From positions 1 through 64,000 of the forward strand of contig NW_025777632.1 of NCBI RefSeq assembly GCF_021130785.1: DNA of 64,000 bases, written 5' to 3'. Each line of letters opens with the position of its first letter. The first letter of the stretch is position 1. Source of the stretch: Homalodisca vitripennis (taxonomy: Eukaryota > Arthropoda > Insecta > Hemiptera > Cicadellidae). The notes under the pieces were generated by a model that had not been told where the DNA came from, made no database searches, and saw only the letters and a list, made by a program, of their open reading frames with translations. Both the position numbers and the translations under genes were made by a program. Positions 24,512 to 36,342 of this stretch are shown one piece after another.

Positions 24512-25040
24512 ACAGTGCTTTCCTTTTAGCTCTCCCTTCAGTCGGTGGTACAAAAAAAGCACAAGGAACTATGTCATGGCTGTAAGGAGGCTGGGGCACC
24601 AAAGGGGGGTCTTGTTCTGGGTAGGGTAGTTAGTAACGTCGAAGGCCGTGTAGCTGGAGGAATTGCCGTGGTGGAGCTTGAAGAATGACTTTAATATCAG
24701 GCCCTAATGCGAGTGATCCGGCGTTTAAGTCTCGAGCACCTTCAGATAGAAGGCTGCGTTGACACTTTTTTCCTAGCGATGGAAACTCAAAATACACGAT
24801 TTCTCAAACGGCACTGAAGACAAACAGCATTGTTTTGATACGAGACTTGCTCATGTGCACGTTTTTGGTTTTCGAGAGGTTTGGTGTACTCGGAGCACTG
24901 CCTTTTTGGATTCTGGATTTAAATATGTACTGATGATTTTGTATAACACGAATTGCCAAAGAAGATGTGTGCTACGGTTATTCAGCACACCAGCAGGGTG
25001 CCCTTTCGATTTAGGTGTTTAGCTGACGCATTACTTCCCA
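24512..25040 (-). pseudogene. Mariner transposase remnant 1
   Basis: On the minus strand, decayed fragments of a mariner-family transposase can be read, including 'KLHHGNSSSYTAF' at about 24655-24695. This corresponds to the family's 'HxDNAPxHT' catalytic block, and the aspartate has become glycine. The C-terminal part and the low-coordinate terminal repeat are missing. The right flank (25046 onward) is the same as the right flank of remnant 2 at 53.95 kb. Remnant 1 keeps about 110 bp (24900-25040) that remnant 2 lacks. It cannot encode an active enzyme. Confidence 0.7.
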
Positions 25041-25045
25041 AAAGT

Positions 25046-25484
25046 ATTTGTTTTATTTCGTCATGAAACAGAAGTTTCATTATTATCAGTTACAAAGAGG
25101 AATTTTAAATATTTAAATGTAGTAATATAATCAAATTAGACATTCCTAGTACTGTATAATTTAAATTGGCCCGTTATTAAATCTTGTACTGTGAAAGAGA
25201 GCTCTGGCGTGAGTTTTCTATAACTATTAGAATGAGTTAAAACTTCCAGAACATATTAATTTCAAAGTTTTTTGGAACTAAGTTTTAATTATTGAATTAT
25301 AACATTTAAACAAAAATGAGTTACTGTTTTTATGTGTTAAATAAAAAGCATTGACTAATTTAAACTCTTTACGAATATCTTGCTCACTACAAATGCTAAA
25401 AATATTGCTGGAAAACACAAGTAACAAAATGTTTCTCTTTAACAGTTATATATATTTTTGATAAAACTACGAGAAAACTTCCTA
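25046..25484 (+). repeat. Array module, left part of type B unit
   Basis: Matches 53.95-54.39 kb: 'tttgttttatttcgtcatga', 'gaaagagagctctggcgtg' and 'cgagaaaacttc'. It continues after TE2 at 30215, so TE2 interrupts one array unit. Confidence 0.8.
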
Positions 25485-25494
25485 TATATGTTAG
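25485..25494 (+). repeat. Target-site duplication, left of TE2
   Basis: 'tatatgttag', repeated at 30205-30214. Confidence 0.8.
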
Positions 25495-25700
25495 TCAAAC
25501 TCGTGTCATCTTGTTTTTCTTTGTGCTATAGAGTGACCATTATTTTCAAATGTGTGTGTGTGTATTTGTAAGTGTTTATGTGAACTGTGATTGTGCTCTG
25601 TTACTGTTTAGACTATATTATTTGTGACTTTTTATATTTTTAAGATATTAGACTTTATTAACTTAATTAAGAATTTTGGCCATTTTTTAACGGCAAAATT

Positions 25701-27292
25701 ATGGCGGGGAATCGCCCTGCCACCCTCCACCCCCTCACCATCATCGCTATGGCCGCCTAAGCGCATGAGGCCAACAATTTGCAATTCCTCCGCGGCTTCT
25801 AGGCCTGAGAGCAGCAGCATGTCTAACGCCTCTTCGGCTTCAGACATGGAAATTCCACCCGTACAATTGCCCCACATTCCCCCTATTTATATTGATTTTT
25901 ACCCCAAGTTGGTACACTCACGCGGCTGCCATTCACCAACTTGTGAAAGGTGACTTAAACACCCGTAGTACAAAAGGCGAAATAATTGTTAAAACAACAA
26001 CCATTGACAATTTCCGTGCCATTCAGAAATATCTCCTAGAAAATAAAGTGAACTTTTTTACGCGGTCCCTACCTGGTACTCGCCCCATGAAAGTGACAAT
26101 ATCAGGCCTACCGCCATTTACTACACCGGAGCTCATCGCCGATGCTCTGTTTGAGAGGAACTTTGCCGTGGGCGATGTTTTTTAACTAAAAACCAGCAGA
26201 GGTGAAACTAGACTGTGGGTAGTCACAATACAGCCAGACAGTGACCGGGAAATTGAAAAATCAAATACCCCCGCGGACAAATACAAACTTTCATCACTGC
26301 TTTACGTGAAAGATGAAGTTGTACCTTTAATTAGTTAATTATATTTCATATAATGTAAATTTCACAACCTAGTAAGCCAGTACAATTTAATATTATTTTT
26401 ATCCAATGTTCCGGAACTAAATTATTGGGCGGAGTAACTACCTAATTGGCACGCGTATGAATATTTTCTTCTAACCCTTTGTAGCAGCCCAACTATGTGA
26501 CCTAGCAGACCTCGCGCGCTTTGTCCGTAAGTAAAATTTATCTTTTCGTATTATTAAATTAGCCCTTTGATCCCAAACATATAAAAAATGAATATAACGT
26601 AAAGTTAAAGCTGTAAATAGTATAGTAACGTACCCTTGAAGATCTTTTATTTGCTTGATTAAGATAGATAAAAGTTGTGGCGTCGTCCTTATAGCGAAAC
26701 ACGTTGTTATAATAATTAATTTGTATCATTAAATGGCTAATACCGTCGCGAATTTGTTTTTAGGTGAGTTTACGTGTCCCACGTGTCTCACGGCTCACAG
26801 GGCACATATTATTTGAGTAGATGCCTACCAGTTTCATAACTTCTACTCCATCTTCTAGTAACCACCGACAAGAAATAACCCTTCTTAGGACTACAGCGCC
26901 ATTGTCTCGTGCCAAGACGCCGAAACCCGGGTTGTGAGTCTACATATTGGGAAGGGAAGTGAAATCTTATTGTTTTACAAAGTAAAACATCGTAGGCATA
27001 ATTCCATAGAACATTGGATATTTTAGGCCCACCTATAATACATACGTTTTTAGTTCTTGTATTCTAAATGGCAGCAACGTGGCATTACATACATTTCCTT
27101 TACCATCTAAAAGTGGTGCTTTGTAAGTTTTCATAATTAAACTGAAACCTATAAGTAAACTTTGCAATTCGAGTATTTATTACTACGTTCAAGGTTATCG
27201 ACCAGCTAACTGCGGTGTTGCAGCTGCTACAATCCCTGGCGGGCATGCTGACCTCCCAGGCCGACTTCTACAACGCAGTCTCCCATGGTTAG
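25701..27292 (+). pseudogene. TE2 ORF1 remnant (gag-like RNA-binding protein)
   Basis: In Jockey elements ORF1 encodes the nucleocapsid-like protein that coats the element RNA. I see a Pro/Ser-rich N-terminus ('STPSPSSLWPPKRMRP'), then 'PPIYIDF', a frameshift near 25897, and a conserved gag segment with 'GEIIVKTTTIDNFRAIQKYL' and 'MKVTISGLPP' (about 25970-26120). A TAA stops it at 26183-26185 but the same frame continues to 26336 ('SRGETRLWVV', 'LLYVKDEVV'). The middle of the protein, including the expected CCHC zinc knuckles, is absent. About 860 bp of AT-rich non-coding DNA stands there instead. The C-terminus returns at about 27200 ('VLQLLQSLAGMLTSQADFY') and ends with TAG at 27290-27292. 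The start codon at 25701 is in a different frame from most of the N-terminus, so it is uncertain. Confidence 0.7.
26337..27195. other. Non-coding replacement inside TE2 ORF1
   Basis: AT-rich sequence with a modest GC patch (26770-26950) separates the gag-like core from the ORF1 C-terminus. I see no terminal repeats, no duplicated target site and no recognisable protein. The expected zinc-knuckle coding region is lost, so this is either an insertion with deletion or extreme decay. Confidence 0.5.
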
Positions 27293-29898
27293 GACGCCAA
27301 GGATTGTCTTCTGGAACTGCAACGGCCTCAGAGGGAAGCGGCACGAGCTTCTGCAGTTCCTAGGCAATTTCGACACTGATATCGCCTTGCTGCAGGAGAC
27401 TCACCTTACACCGCAGACACCATTCAGAATCCCCAACTATTATGTGTACAGAACAGACCGACCAGCCCACCCCCTACACCACCACCCGGCTGGTGGAACA
27501 GCCATACTCGTTCACCGCCGGGTCCCTCACCGACATGTCCCACGCCTCGGATAGTCCACGGAGGTTACTACCATCGCGGCCTGCTTCGGAGGGCCAGAGA
27601 TGGAGCTATCCACCGTGTACAGCTCGCCGAGTAACACGGCTCGACCTCGCCGAGCCCGACCAACTTCTCCGACCGGGCTGTCCAGCAGTTGTGGCCGGCG
27701 ACTTCAACGCCAAACACACATCCTGGGGTTGTGTTGCCAACAACTGCGCTGGCCGCCAACTATTAAACTTCCTAGACATTCGCCCCCACGTCTACCTGAC
27801 TGCACCGGTGGAAGCCACTCATTTCCCCGGCCAACAACAACACAGCCCAGACATACTAGACTTTGCACTTTACTGCAATCTTCCCGCCCCACTCAACGTC
27901 TCTGCTGTGCAGGATCTGTCATCTGACCACCACCCAATCACTATACACCTCACCAACTACTTTGACCGACTTCTACCCCCATGGAAGAGACAGACCGTAG
28001 ACTGGACCAGATACTACAAACTATCTGGCCGACAGACCACTCTCTCCCCGACCTCCCATAACTGACATTGAACTAGACGCTGGCGTCTCAAGACTACACA
28101 ATTGCCTACAAGAAGCCATGGATCGCTCTTCCAGACCGGCCACTGACCGACCGGACTACCGCCGCTACCTCCCGAGTCATCTCATGGACGAGATCCGACT
28201 GAGACGGCAACTCAGACGGAGATGGCAGAGGAAAAGGTTCACTGGAGACAGGGCAGCCTTTAATCGCCAATCACAGAGGGTCACCAACTTGCTACAACAA
28301 CATGGAGAGAGCCGCTGGAGGGAGTTCGTTGACACTCTCAACACGGATAACGGCTCCATCTGGCGGATCGCCCGAACCCTCAGAGGCGACAAGAGGACTG
28401 TCTGTCCCATCCAAGGACAGAGCGGCCTGGTCTACACAGCCAAGGAGAAGGCTGAAGTCTTCGCCGACACCATGGAGGCTCAGTTCTCTCTCAACCACGA
28501 CATTGACGACCCAAAACATTCTAGTACAGTGGAGGGCTTCCTGGAAGCCACCGACCAAGACGACTTGCTAGAACCGGACGAACTGCCCACCATCACTGAG
28601 GCTGAACTTGCCGGCGCCCTCGCTAGGACTTCGCCCGAAGAAGGCCCCGGGAGCAGACCAACTGGGCACCCCAGCCCTTAGAAGACTGCCTGAATGGGTC
28701 GTGAAATAGATAACCTCCCTCTTCAACTCCTGCCTCCGACTCAAACACTTTCCCAAACCCTGGAAGCAGGCAAAGCTTATCCTACTCCCGAAGCCTCTTA
28801 AAAACCTCACCCTACCTGACAGCTACCGCCCAATCTCCCTCTTACCTTCCTTGTCGAAAATCCTAGAGCGACTCGTTCTAGCCCGCTTCCCCGAGGACTT
28901 CCACGTTGAAATCCGCAAAGAGCAATACGGCTTCCGTCGGGGGTCACTCCACTACCCTCCAACTGACTAGAGTGTTCTCAGACCTCACTGACTCCCATAA
29001 CCAGGGACTGGTCAACACCGGTCTCCCTGGATGTCAGCAAGGCCTTCGACCGCGTCTGGCATCAAGGGCTCCTGTACAAGTTGGGCCCACAGTCCACTTC
29101 CTCGCAGTTTGTTTCTACTTATCCAGTCTTTTCTAGCAGACAGAACTATCTCTGTCTCAGTAAACAGGCCGCGTCGTCCTCTCGGCCCTTCATCGTGGGC
29201 GTGCCACAAGGTTCTGTACTGGGCCCAGTGCTAGACCTGTGGTACACGAATGAGATCCCAGTCATTCACAGGATGTCTCTCGCCCTCTATGCTGACGACG
29301 CACTGTTCTACAGTAAGTCAGCCACCATCCGCCAATCATGTACCTATATGAGAAGGCAAATGGAACATCTGGACCCCTGGCTGAGGAAGTGGAAGGTCAG
29401 GATCAACACTCAGAAGACCGAGTCTACCTGCTTCACCAAACACCCGCAGTATCCGGCCCAGCGCGAGAAGATTCACCAACTAAGGTGGACCAAGTCCATT
29501 AAATACTTGGGAGTCGTCCTCAACAGGACTTTAACGACTGGACTTGCCGCCAAAGGGAGGATCCGCCTTGGAATGGCCGCCCGTCAAGGGCTGTCGGCCC
29601 TACTGAGACCTCACTCCGGACTTCCCATCAACACGAAGCTGCTGCTCTACAAAACGATAGTCCGCCCCACCGTGACGCGGCTCCAGCCTGGTATCCACAC
29701 ACCTCCAAGACGACCAGGAAGGAATTAGAAGCCTTCCAGAACAGGACACTCCGCCAACTGACGAACACAGCATGGTTCGTCAGAAACACGGTCGTCCTAC
29801 GGTCTGCAGGACTACCCAGCTTGCATAAATACATCACAGGCCTGGCGAGAGCCATGTATGCAGCGGCAGCTGAATCACCGTGGGAAACACATCCATGA
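27285..29898 (+). pseudogene. TE2 ORF2 remnant (endonuclease plus reverse transcriptase)
   Basis: The start ATG overlaps the ORF1 stop, as in Jockey elements. The length (about 870 codons) is normal for the clade. Endonuclease motifs: 'IVFWNCNGLRG' (about 27300), 'LLQETHL' with the catalytic Glu (about 27390), 'AGDFNAKHTSWGC' (about 27695) and 'LSSDHHPI' (about 27917). RT: 'RPISLLPSLSKILERLV' (about 28829), motif A 'LDVSKAFDRVWH' (about 29030), 'GVPQGSVLGP' (about 29199) and YADD at 29288-29299. The C-terminus reads 'FQNRTLRQLTNTAWFVRN' and ends with TGA at 29896-29898. Lesions: TAG at 27552 and 28707; shifts near 27635, 28040, 28628, 28940, 29015 and 29680. The catalytic residues are still visible, but no continuous frame exists. 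Confidence 0.88.
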
Positions 29899-30091
29899 GT
29901 GGGTAACCAGATAAGCCGTCCACCCGTGGAAAATCCCACAACTGAAAATCATACTAGATGACCCCCCCCAAGAATAAAGAACAACAACGAAAACCAACTA
30001 AACTCACCACTTCACTATTCAACAAACCAGACTACTCGAAAGCGACAGAAACTTAAATTACACAATTAACAACTCACCACGACCGCAACAA

Positions 30092-30109
30092 TAGCCCCAC
30101 TTGGGGCTA
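30092..30109 (+). other. 3' UTR hairpin of TE2
   Basis: Perfect 7-bp stem TAGCCCC/GGGGCTA with a 4-base loop (ACTT), about 95 bp before the element end. It may be a signal recognised by the element's own RT. Confidence 0.6.
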
Positions 30110-30204
30110 GACGTACACATGACCAGTAGCCATTCTGCTTGTTGCAGAGACGGTACCTCAGAAGGGACAAGAGTCCCGGCCTACTCGCTGCCTGCCTGCC
30201 TGCC

Positions 30205-30214
30205 TATATGTTAG
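30205..30214 (+). repeat. Target-site duplication, right of TE2
   Basis: Exact copy of 25485-25494. Confidence 0.8.
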
Positions 30215-30800
30215 AGACTGACTCGTACCCAAAATCATGTAATCTGATTCTCCCTGTTCTATTTGGGTTACTAAGAGGATAATACAAAGCACCACACTAC
30301 ACTAGTAGCTTTTACACAAAACACAACAATTAAGTTTATTAACTATATTTTAATTAGTAATTGTTAGCACTACATATGAAATATTCTGGTATTTTGTGTT
30401 GTAAATAATACTAGCTAAACTAGGATGTAAACTGCTTGCGGTAACGAAAAATAGTGAGTAAATCTATGATTAATATTGATTAAAGTAACTTATCCTTGTT
30501 AAGTCCTGGTCCTGCTTATGGCCATGACATCGTGTTCCTGGTGCTACTTCCTCGACTAGCTGTGAGTTGAACGAAGTTTAAAATGCAGTGACATAACACT
30601 TTAGAAATATTTAAAAAACATTAAATTATAAATGTTACGTTGTTTCCGATGGATATAAAATAATATTTTACGAAAACTGCTGCTTTCGTTTTCACCTGTC
30701 CCTTATATTGCTGATGTCACACCTATTTAATAACACTAAACAAAACGCTTGTTATCTGATTACCCCAAACACGTACATTTTAATGTATCAAACATGTGAA
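30215..30800 (+). repeat. Array unit type B, copy 2 (after TE2)
   Basis: Collinear with 54.43-55.0 kb: the tgattct motif at 30245, 'aactaggatgtaaactgctt' (30419), 'aagtcctggtcctgctt' (30500), 'gtgttcctggtgctacttcc' (30533), 'gatggatataaaat' (30648) and 'tgtcccttatattgctga' (30696). Confidence 0.85.
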
Positions 30801-32335
30801 TAAAACATAATTAGAAAGGTTATAATGAGACACTTACATGTCAAAAATTACGATATTTTATGCTACAATAATAGTGTTTTAGATACAAGATAATAGGGAA
30901 ACTATTAGAAATGACATTTTTATACTATTGCATAATTAATATATAATAGTGTAGGTTTTGAATTTATAAAAAACCAATATATCAAATAAAAACAACTTGT
31001 ACCGAATGAATTAACTAACAGTACAAACTTTAATGCTTCACTAATCATATTTGAGTTTATATTTTAAATCCAAACTTTTAGATTTGTAATAATCACGCTA
31101 ACCCTATTGGAAATATTAAATTTGATATGTTTATTACTTAGATAAAAAAGTCTGCGTATTATAATTTTAAACTATTGCCTTACCAGGTTTCATTGAAATT
31201 AACTTCAAATTTAAAAATAAAGTATTTTACCGCTAACCGTGGTACAGAACAAAATGTATTCTAGTATTTGGTATATTCCACAAGTAAATATCATTTGTCG
31301 TAGTAGGGTTAAATAGTAATGACAAGTACGATTATGCTATCTATACTTGTATAGGTTGGCATTCAATAACATATTAAACGAATTTGAATATTATACTATC
31401 TTATAATATACTTATGTTTAGCTTTTTGGATCTTTCCCAAAACGCATTTAATAAAGCGAGTGTCTCAATAAGCAAACACAGTTACATTGTGAAGATATTT
31501 ATGTAAGTCGATTTATTATCATGTGTAATAATTTCCTTATCTTATAAATAAAAACGTATCGCAAAATGTTGTTTGCTAAGCGCAAATCTTGAGAACGGCT
31601 GGACCACTTAGGTCGATAAAATAAAAACTTCTTGATGACTTTTAAGTTTAAACTTGTGATATATTCGTCACTCAAAAAATGTACAAAGTTCTTACAGCTT
31701 GTCTTTTTATTCAATTTTCAAAATTCAAAACTTTCACACTATAATATGATCTGGCAATTCTTCACTTTCATTTATCTTCAAAATTCAATTTTATTTTGTT
31801 ACTAATTTCTCTATCTTTACTTTAAATATTATTTATTTTCAGTGTTAGAATTTTTTAATATTACTTCTTTTCAGTGTTATAGAATATAAGAATTCTTCAG
31901 TGTTACAGAATTAAAATTTCTGAAAGCATCCGCAGGTTCGATGACGATTAGCAAGAATAAACTCTAAGCACTTTTAAAGGACTTTACTAGTTACTGCTAC
32001 TACTGATCAACATGAGACGGGAGGTATGGCACGTCCACCTCACCCCACCTCTTAATTTCGTTATCAAACACTCCCATTTGCGATGAGCACCTCGCTGATA
32101 GAAGCCTCTTTTGTAGTGTCCAATCCTTATCATTCTTCTGGGCCTACTCCTTCCACAGGTAATCCAGTACCTCAGAATTATTATTTAATACAATCAGTAC
32201 AACTCTTTTGAATAATTAAGGACAAAAGAAGTGTAAACAAAGTTGTTGGCTGAGGCTCAAGATGACATTTACAAACAATATACTGAGAACCACCAAACCT
32301 ATACACCTGAAATGTGCCAATAACAATTAATTATC
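30801..32335. other. AT-rich non-coding DNA with minor repeats
   Basis: At 31840-31915 the string 'tcagtgtta.agaat' occurs three times at about 26-30-bp spacing. A slightly GC-richer patch lies at 31980-32160. No gene is visible. Confidence 0.5.
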
Positions 32336-32339
32336 TAAT

Positions 32340-32830
32340 AAAGTCAAAATTGAGGTTCCGATTTATAGTGCACGCCAATCCCAATGAGGAGTTGGCTGAT
32401 CAGTTCACCTAAAAGTTTGTATATTTGGTTTTACCCAATGATGAAAGACGAGAAAATAGTTGAAAAAAAATAAATATTCAAACAAAACTACGTACAAACG
32501 CAATTGATTTCTAAATGCTTGCAAAGATAATTTTAACCAAAAGATAAATATGTAGAATACTGGTTAGATTAAAAGACTTGTTTTTCATGTGAACATAAAT
32601 ATATCTAAAAACCTGGTTTTTAAAAACCACTCTTTATGGTACTCTTTAAACATTATCATATTTAAGGACAATGTTAACGTAGTACTATCCTCTTACATGT
32701 ATAAAAATCTAGGAATAGTGTTTTCGTCGGGTAAAAACTCTAAGAAACAGCATTTACATGTATAATGTCGTATCCTAGTTATGGCGCATGACATTTCAAA
32801 AGTATTTAACATAGCACAAAAATTGTAATT
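32340..32830 (+). repeat. Array module D, copy 1
   Basis: Matches 38.82-39.24 kb: 'tttatagtgca', 'aaatattcaaa', 'gatttctaaatgcttgcaaa' and 'acatgtataatgtcgtatcc'. Non-coding, moderate identity. Confidence 0.75.
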
Positions 32831-33404
32831 ATAGATGGAATATTATAACTGTTCGCTCCAAAAAACGGGTTTTAAAAGTATTAATTTAATTTACAATACT
32901 GCAAGAAATATATTATAGTGCTATTTCATCTTTTGCGTATTAAAACAGGAATGGAGGTGAATTAGCTTATATTGCTTCCCTTCAGTCACTATGAGTTTCG
33001 CTTTATTGGTCATTGAAATTTTACCATATGTTTGATTTAAAATATGTTTCACCAATATTCTCCACGATTCATTACATTTCCACAGTGGAAAACGATAGTA
33101 AATTTTTATTTACAGTGACAAAATAACATATTTAAATGGTGGAAATGGAAAACTAATAAGTTGTGTCTGTAACTGCATCAACATTTATCGACCAATTCTA
33201 AATCCTTTTGTAAAATTTGGAAGAGAATTTTAGTAGTAATTCGAATAAACGTAATTAAATTTATAGACACGTTTATTTTGCCTAAAAATCGTTAAGAAAC
33301 TAACGTTTTTTTTTAAATTATTGATTTTAAAGTACAGATCACCCAATTAGTTATCTTAAAACATTTTGGACATTCTATAAAGAAAGACATAATAATTTTT
33401 AAAT

Positions 33405-35000
33405 TTATCCTTTCTGTACAGTTTTAGAGTATCTGAAAGGATTGAAAGACTTTAAATCACATAGTACTATTTCTGTGGGTGGTCCACAAAAACATAGATA
33501 GTTTTTTGTTGATTATGATAAATGAATTGCTGATCTTAAAACATGGTTGAAATTTGGTATAGACCATAAAAATTTTCAATATGATATTGTTCTGTAACTA
33601 CGATTGAATATTGAAGTAGTTAAAAACCCACAAACCACTAATTTTTTTTTGTTTTTGACTTGCATAAACATTTTCCATTTCGTATATGTTTATCAAATTG
33701 AGCCCTATGTATAAACTGATTCTTAAAACATTTGTGAAAATTAAATCTAGAAAATAATTGTTAAACTCTCGTTATTTCTGTACACTTTAGAGTACTGAAT
33801 AGTAGTTAAAACCACAACCCCGAACCACTAGTTCTTTCTTGTTGACCCCCAAAGCAAAAGTATCGTTTTTTTTTTATTATGTTATTTAATGACTGGTTTG
33901 ATATGAATTAATAACCCTTAGTGAGCTGTGCATTTACTGATTTCAATTATTTTTAATTATTAAACCTAATAAAAATTTGCTTAAGACGACTCCTAGGACA
34001 TCCTTTAGAAAGTAATATAATTCTTTTAGTTTATATTTACACTTTCAATTAAATATGTATGGTACGTATCTTAAAACAGACTGGTTATTGTACAGAATAA
34101 TAATTGTAAACTGAGACTTTCTGGAATCACTGAGAGAACTGGAAGCAAGATTTATAAAGACTCTTAGATCAGAAGTCCCTTTCTTTGTCCCTCAAAACAT
34201 TACGAGCGTTAGTTGTTGATTTGACGCTATATGAATTTTTGTTGATATCAATAAATAATCCTTAGTCAGTTTGGTATTCATATATTACAATTGATTTTAA
34301 ATATTTAAAACTATCCCTATTAATAAAAAATGCTAGAAAGATGTCTGCTTGGACATATTTTAAGTAAATAATTTTTTTCTTAAAAAATATTTTAAAATTT
34401 TTATCACGTGATGGTTTATTAAAACCAATATTAAACATTTGGGCATTTGCTATTAGAAAACAATTGTAAACTTGACCTCTTTCTTTTCTATACGGATATT
34501 ATAGTCGTATTGGACAATATATGGGGGAAGATGAATGTAAACTGAATTTTTCTCTAACTTAAAGTACTGAAAGGATTAAAAAAGAATCCCAAAATACAAG
34601 CTCTCTCGGTTTGTCCAATAAACAGACGAGCGTTATTTGGATTACGAGAATGCTTTTCCTTTTGTTCCGTTTCCTTTAAACAAGAATTGATCTCATTTGT
34701 AAAATCCATTAGAAATTAAAATACCCTGTTTATCGTAAACACGTTATATATTACTAGTGTTACAGTTTTTTCTGTAATTAATAATCGCTTAAACACTAAG
34801 CATATGAACTCCTTTTGTAATCTTTACACCTTTAATCATATTTTATATGATCGAATGTTCTATACAGTTTATTTTTGGATATTGTATAGAAAATAATTAT
34901 AAACCTAACTCCTTCCTTTACACTTAGGGGATACTGATAGGAATAAAGACCCTAAATTTCGAAAGTTCTTTCTGGTTGCCCACAAATATACTACGGTTAT
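33405..35000 (+). repeat. Five diverged tandem units, about 340-435 bp
   Basis: Each unit begins with a version of the tgattct motif ('ctgtacactttagagtactg') near 33411, 33776, 34105, 34535 and 34900. A 'caagttctttcttgttg..ccacaaa' stretch and 'cgttatttgttgattatga' follow. These are longer, more diverged relatives of the 170-bp units at 20.35 kb. Confidence 0.75.
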
Positions 35001-35935
35001 TTATCGATTATGATAATCATAACTAACGAGAAAAAAATAAAATATATTAAAATGCCTTTAAGTTTCAAGCCCTTGTAATGGTTTAAATCGCGTTATAATT
35101 ACATAGGAACTATTTTCACTAGTTTTCCCTGTGAGTTATAATCTCTATATAGGATATTAAAGTGGTGTATCTTATAATAAATTTGACTGTTACGTTGTAT
35201 ATGTTGATTTTTAATGTAGTGTATTTGGTTAAAGGTGGTATGCTGCGCTAAATGTGAACTAAATTAAATCAATTTTTTAATTGTTTTTAACATAAATAAT
35301 ATTGTAGTCAATCTACAATCCTTACTTCTAATAGTTTATGTTTGAAAAAAAACTATGCATATTATGTAAACTACTTTGTTAACATTAATTAATTTACTTT
35401 ACATACCATTCGCGTAATCAAACTGTTTAATTTTATTAGTTACAATAATTTTCCTCTCGAATAAAATATGGTGAATTGTTTTTTTTCGTAAATAAATGGG
35501 CCTTTGTATATTATTTTTTAAACCGTGTGAAGTTTATTTTAAATGTCCAAACGTCCCCTAAAAGAAAATCACAGAAGAAATTAGATTTAAAAATGTGAAT
35601 ACATCCGTGTGACTTATGTAGCCTAAATGTCCAAACAGATAAGGTGAATTAACGGGTGTAAGACTCCTACCTTTCTAATTCTGCAATGAAGGAAGCCGAT
35701 AAGTACAAAAATAAGGATTATTTAGCACGATATCTTCAGGAAAACTTACACCATGTAGAGTTTAATAAATACGACATAAAAGGTGCTTTGACAACCTGTA
35801 TGGGAGTGGACTAAGCGGACAATGAAACACGAAAGCACTGTTATTATTCAGTGTAGCGTTTTTTAAAGCTACATTGATTTATTTTTTTTAATTAAAAACT
35901 TAAATTAAATAAAAATTTTGGGATCGAAATATTGG
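35001..35935. other. AT-rich non-coding DNA
   Basis: No feature recognised. Confidence 0.5.
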
Positions 35936-36106
35936 GACTTAATTTTAGATTAGATTGTGAAATGTCAGGGTAAAATCGAACATGTAATCCTTTGGCAAGT
36001 TAGCACTGAGTAGTTTTAAATTGTTAGGAAGGCAGGTTGACTGCCTTGAATTGATTAGAACTTGTCTTATTGTGAGTATTGGTTCTCCTGGTTTGATACA
36101 GCTGGA

Positions 36107-36258
36107 CCAATGAGAGAGCTCCACGGATGTCTTGGAAAGGGAAGTATTTAAGCGCCCGCTCATAATTTTCGCCCTTCTTTTGGTTATTTTCGTGAGTAAA
36201 AGTTAATTGCAGTGCGCCCGTATTTCTTAAATTTTTTTTTTCCGCGAGTGATTTTGAG
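36107..36258 (+). promoter_or_regulatory. Candidate pol II promoter and first exon
   Basis: A CCAAT box (36107-36111) lies 34 bp before a TATA-like 'tatttaag' (36145-36152). A compact GC-richer 5' region follows and ends at a good splice donor, GAG|GTAAGC, with GT at 36259. The arrangement fits a short non-coding first exon starting near 36175. It could equally be the U3-R-U5 part of an old LTR. No initiator match is clear. Confidence 0.35.
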
Positions 36259-36342
36259 GTAAGCACCAAATTTATTGTACGTTTTTTTTAAAAAGTCTTC
36301 TTGATCTGATATTAAATTAATTTTGTTGTCTTTTTTTTATAG
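36259..36342 (+). other. Candidate 84-nt intron
   Basis: Starts GTAAGC and ends with a strong pyrimidine tract before TAG (36327-36342). 84 nt is a common minimal intron size in insects. The downstream candidate exon (36343-37078) ends at 'ttcag|gtaaag' but has no reading frame, so the transcript, if real, would be non-coding or a 5' UTR. Confidence 0.35.

Larger units (their letters stand above)
25495..30204 (+). mobile_element. TE2: full-length, inactive Jockey-clade non-LTR element
   Basis: A 4.71-kb element with both ends: 10-bp target-site duplications, a 5' UTR of about 200 bp, ORF1 (gag-like) and ORF2 (endonuclease plus RT) overlapping by 8 bases, a 3' UTR of about 300 bp and a (TGCC)n/(CTGC)n tail at 30188-30204 instead of poly(A). 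The homologous array copy at 54.39-54.43 kb is an empty site. Many stops and frameshifts show that it is old and dead. The family is different from TE1/TE3. Confidence 0.88.

Noticed and set aside
35945..36269. Two minus-strand frames of 72 and 81 residues
   Set aside because: They overlap the candidate promoter and intron signals on the other strand and show no recognisable motif.
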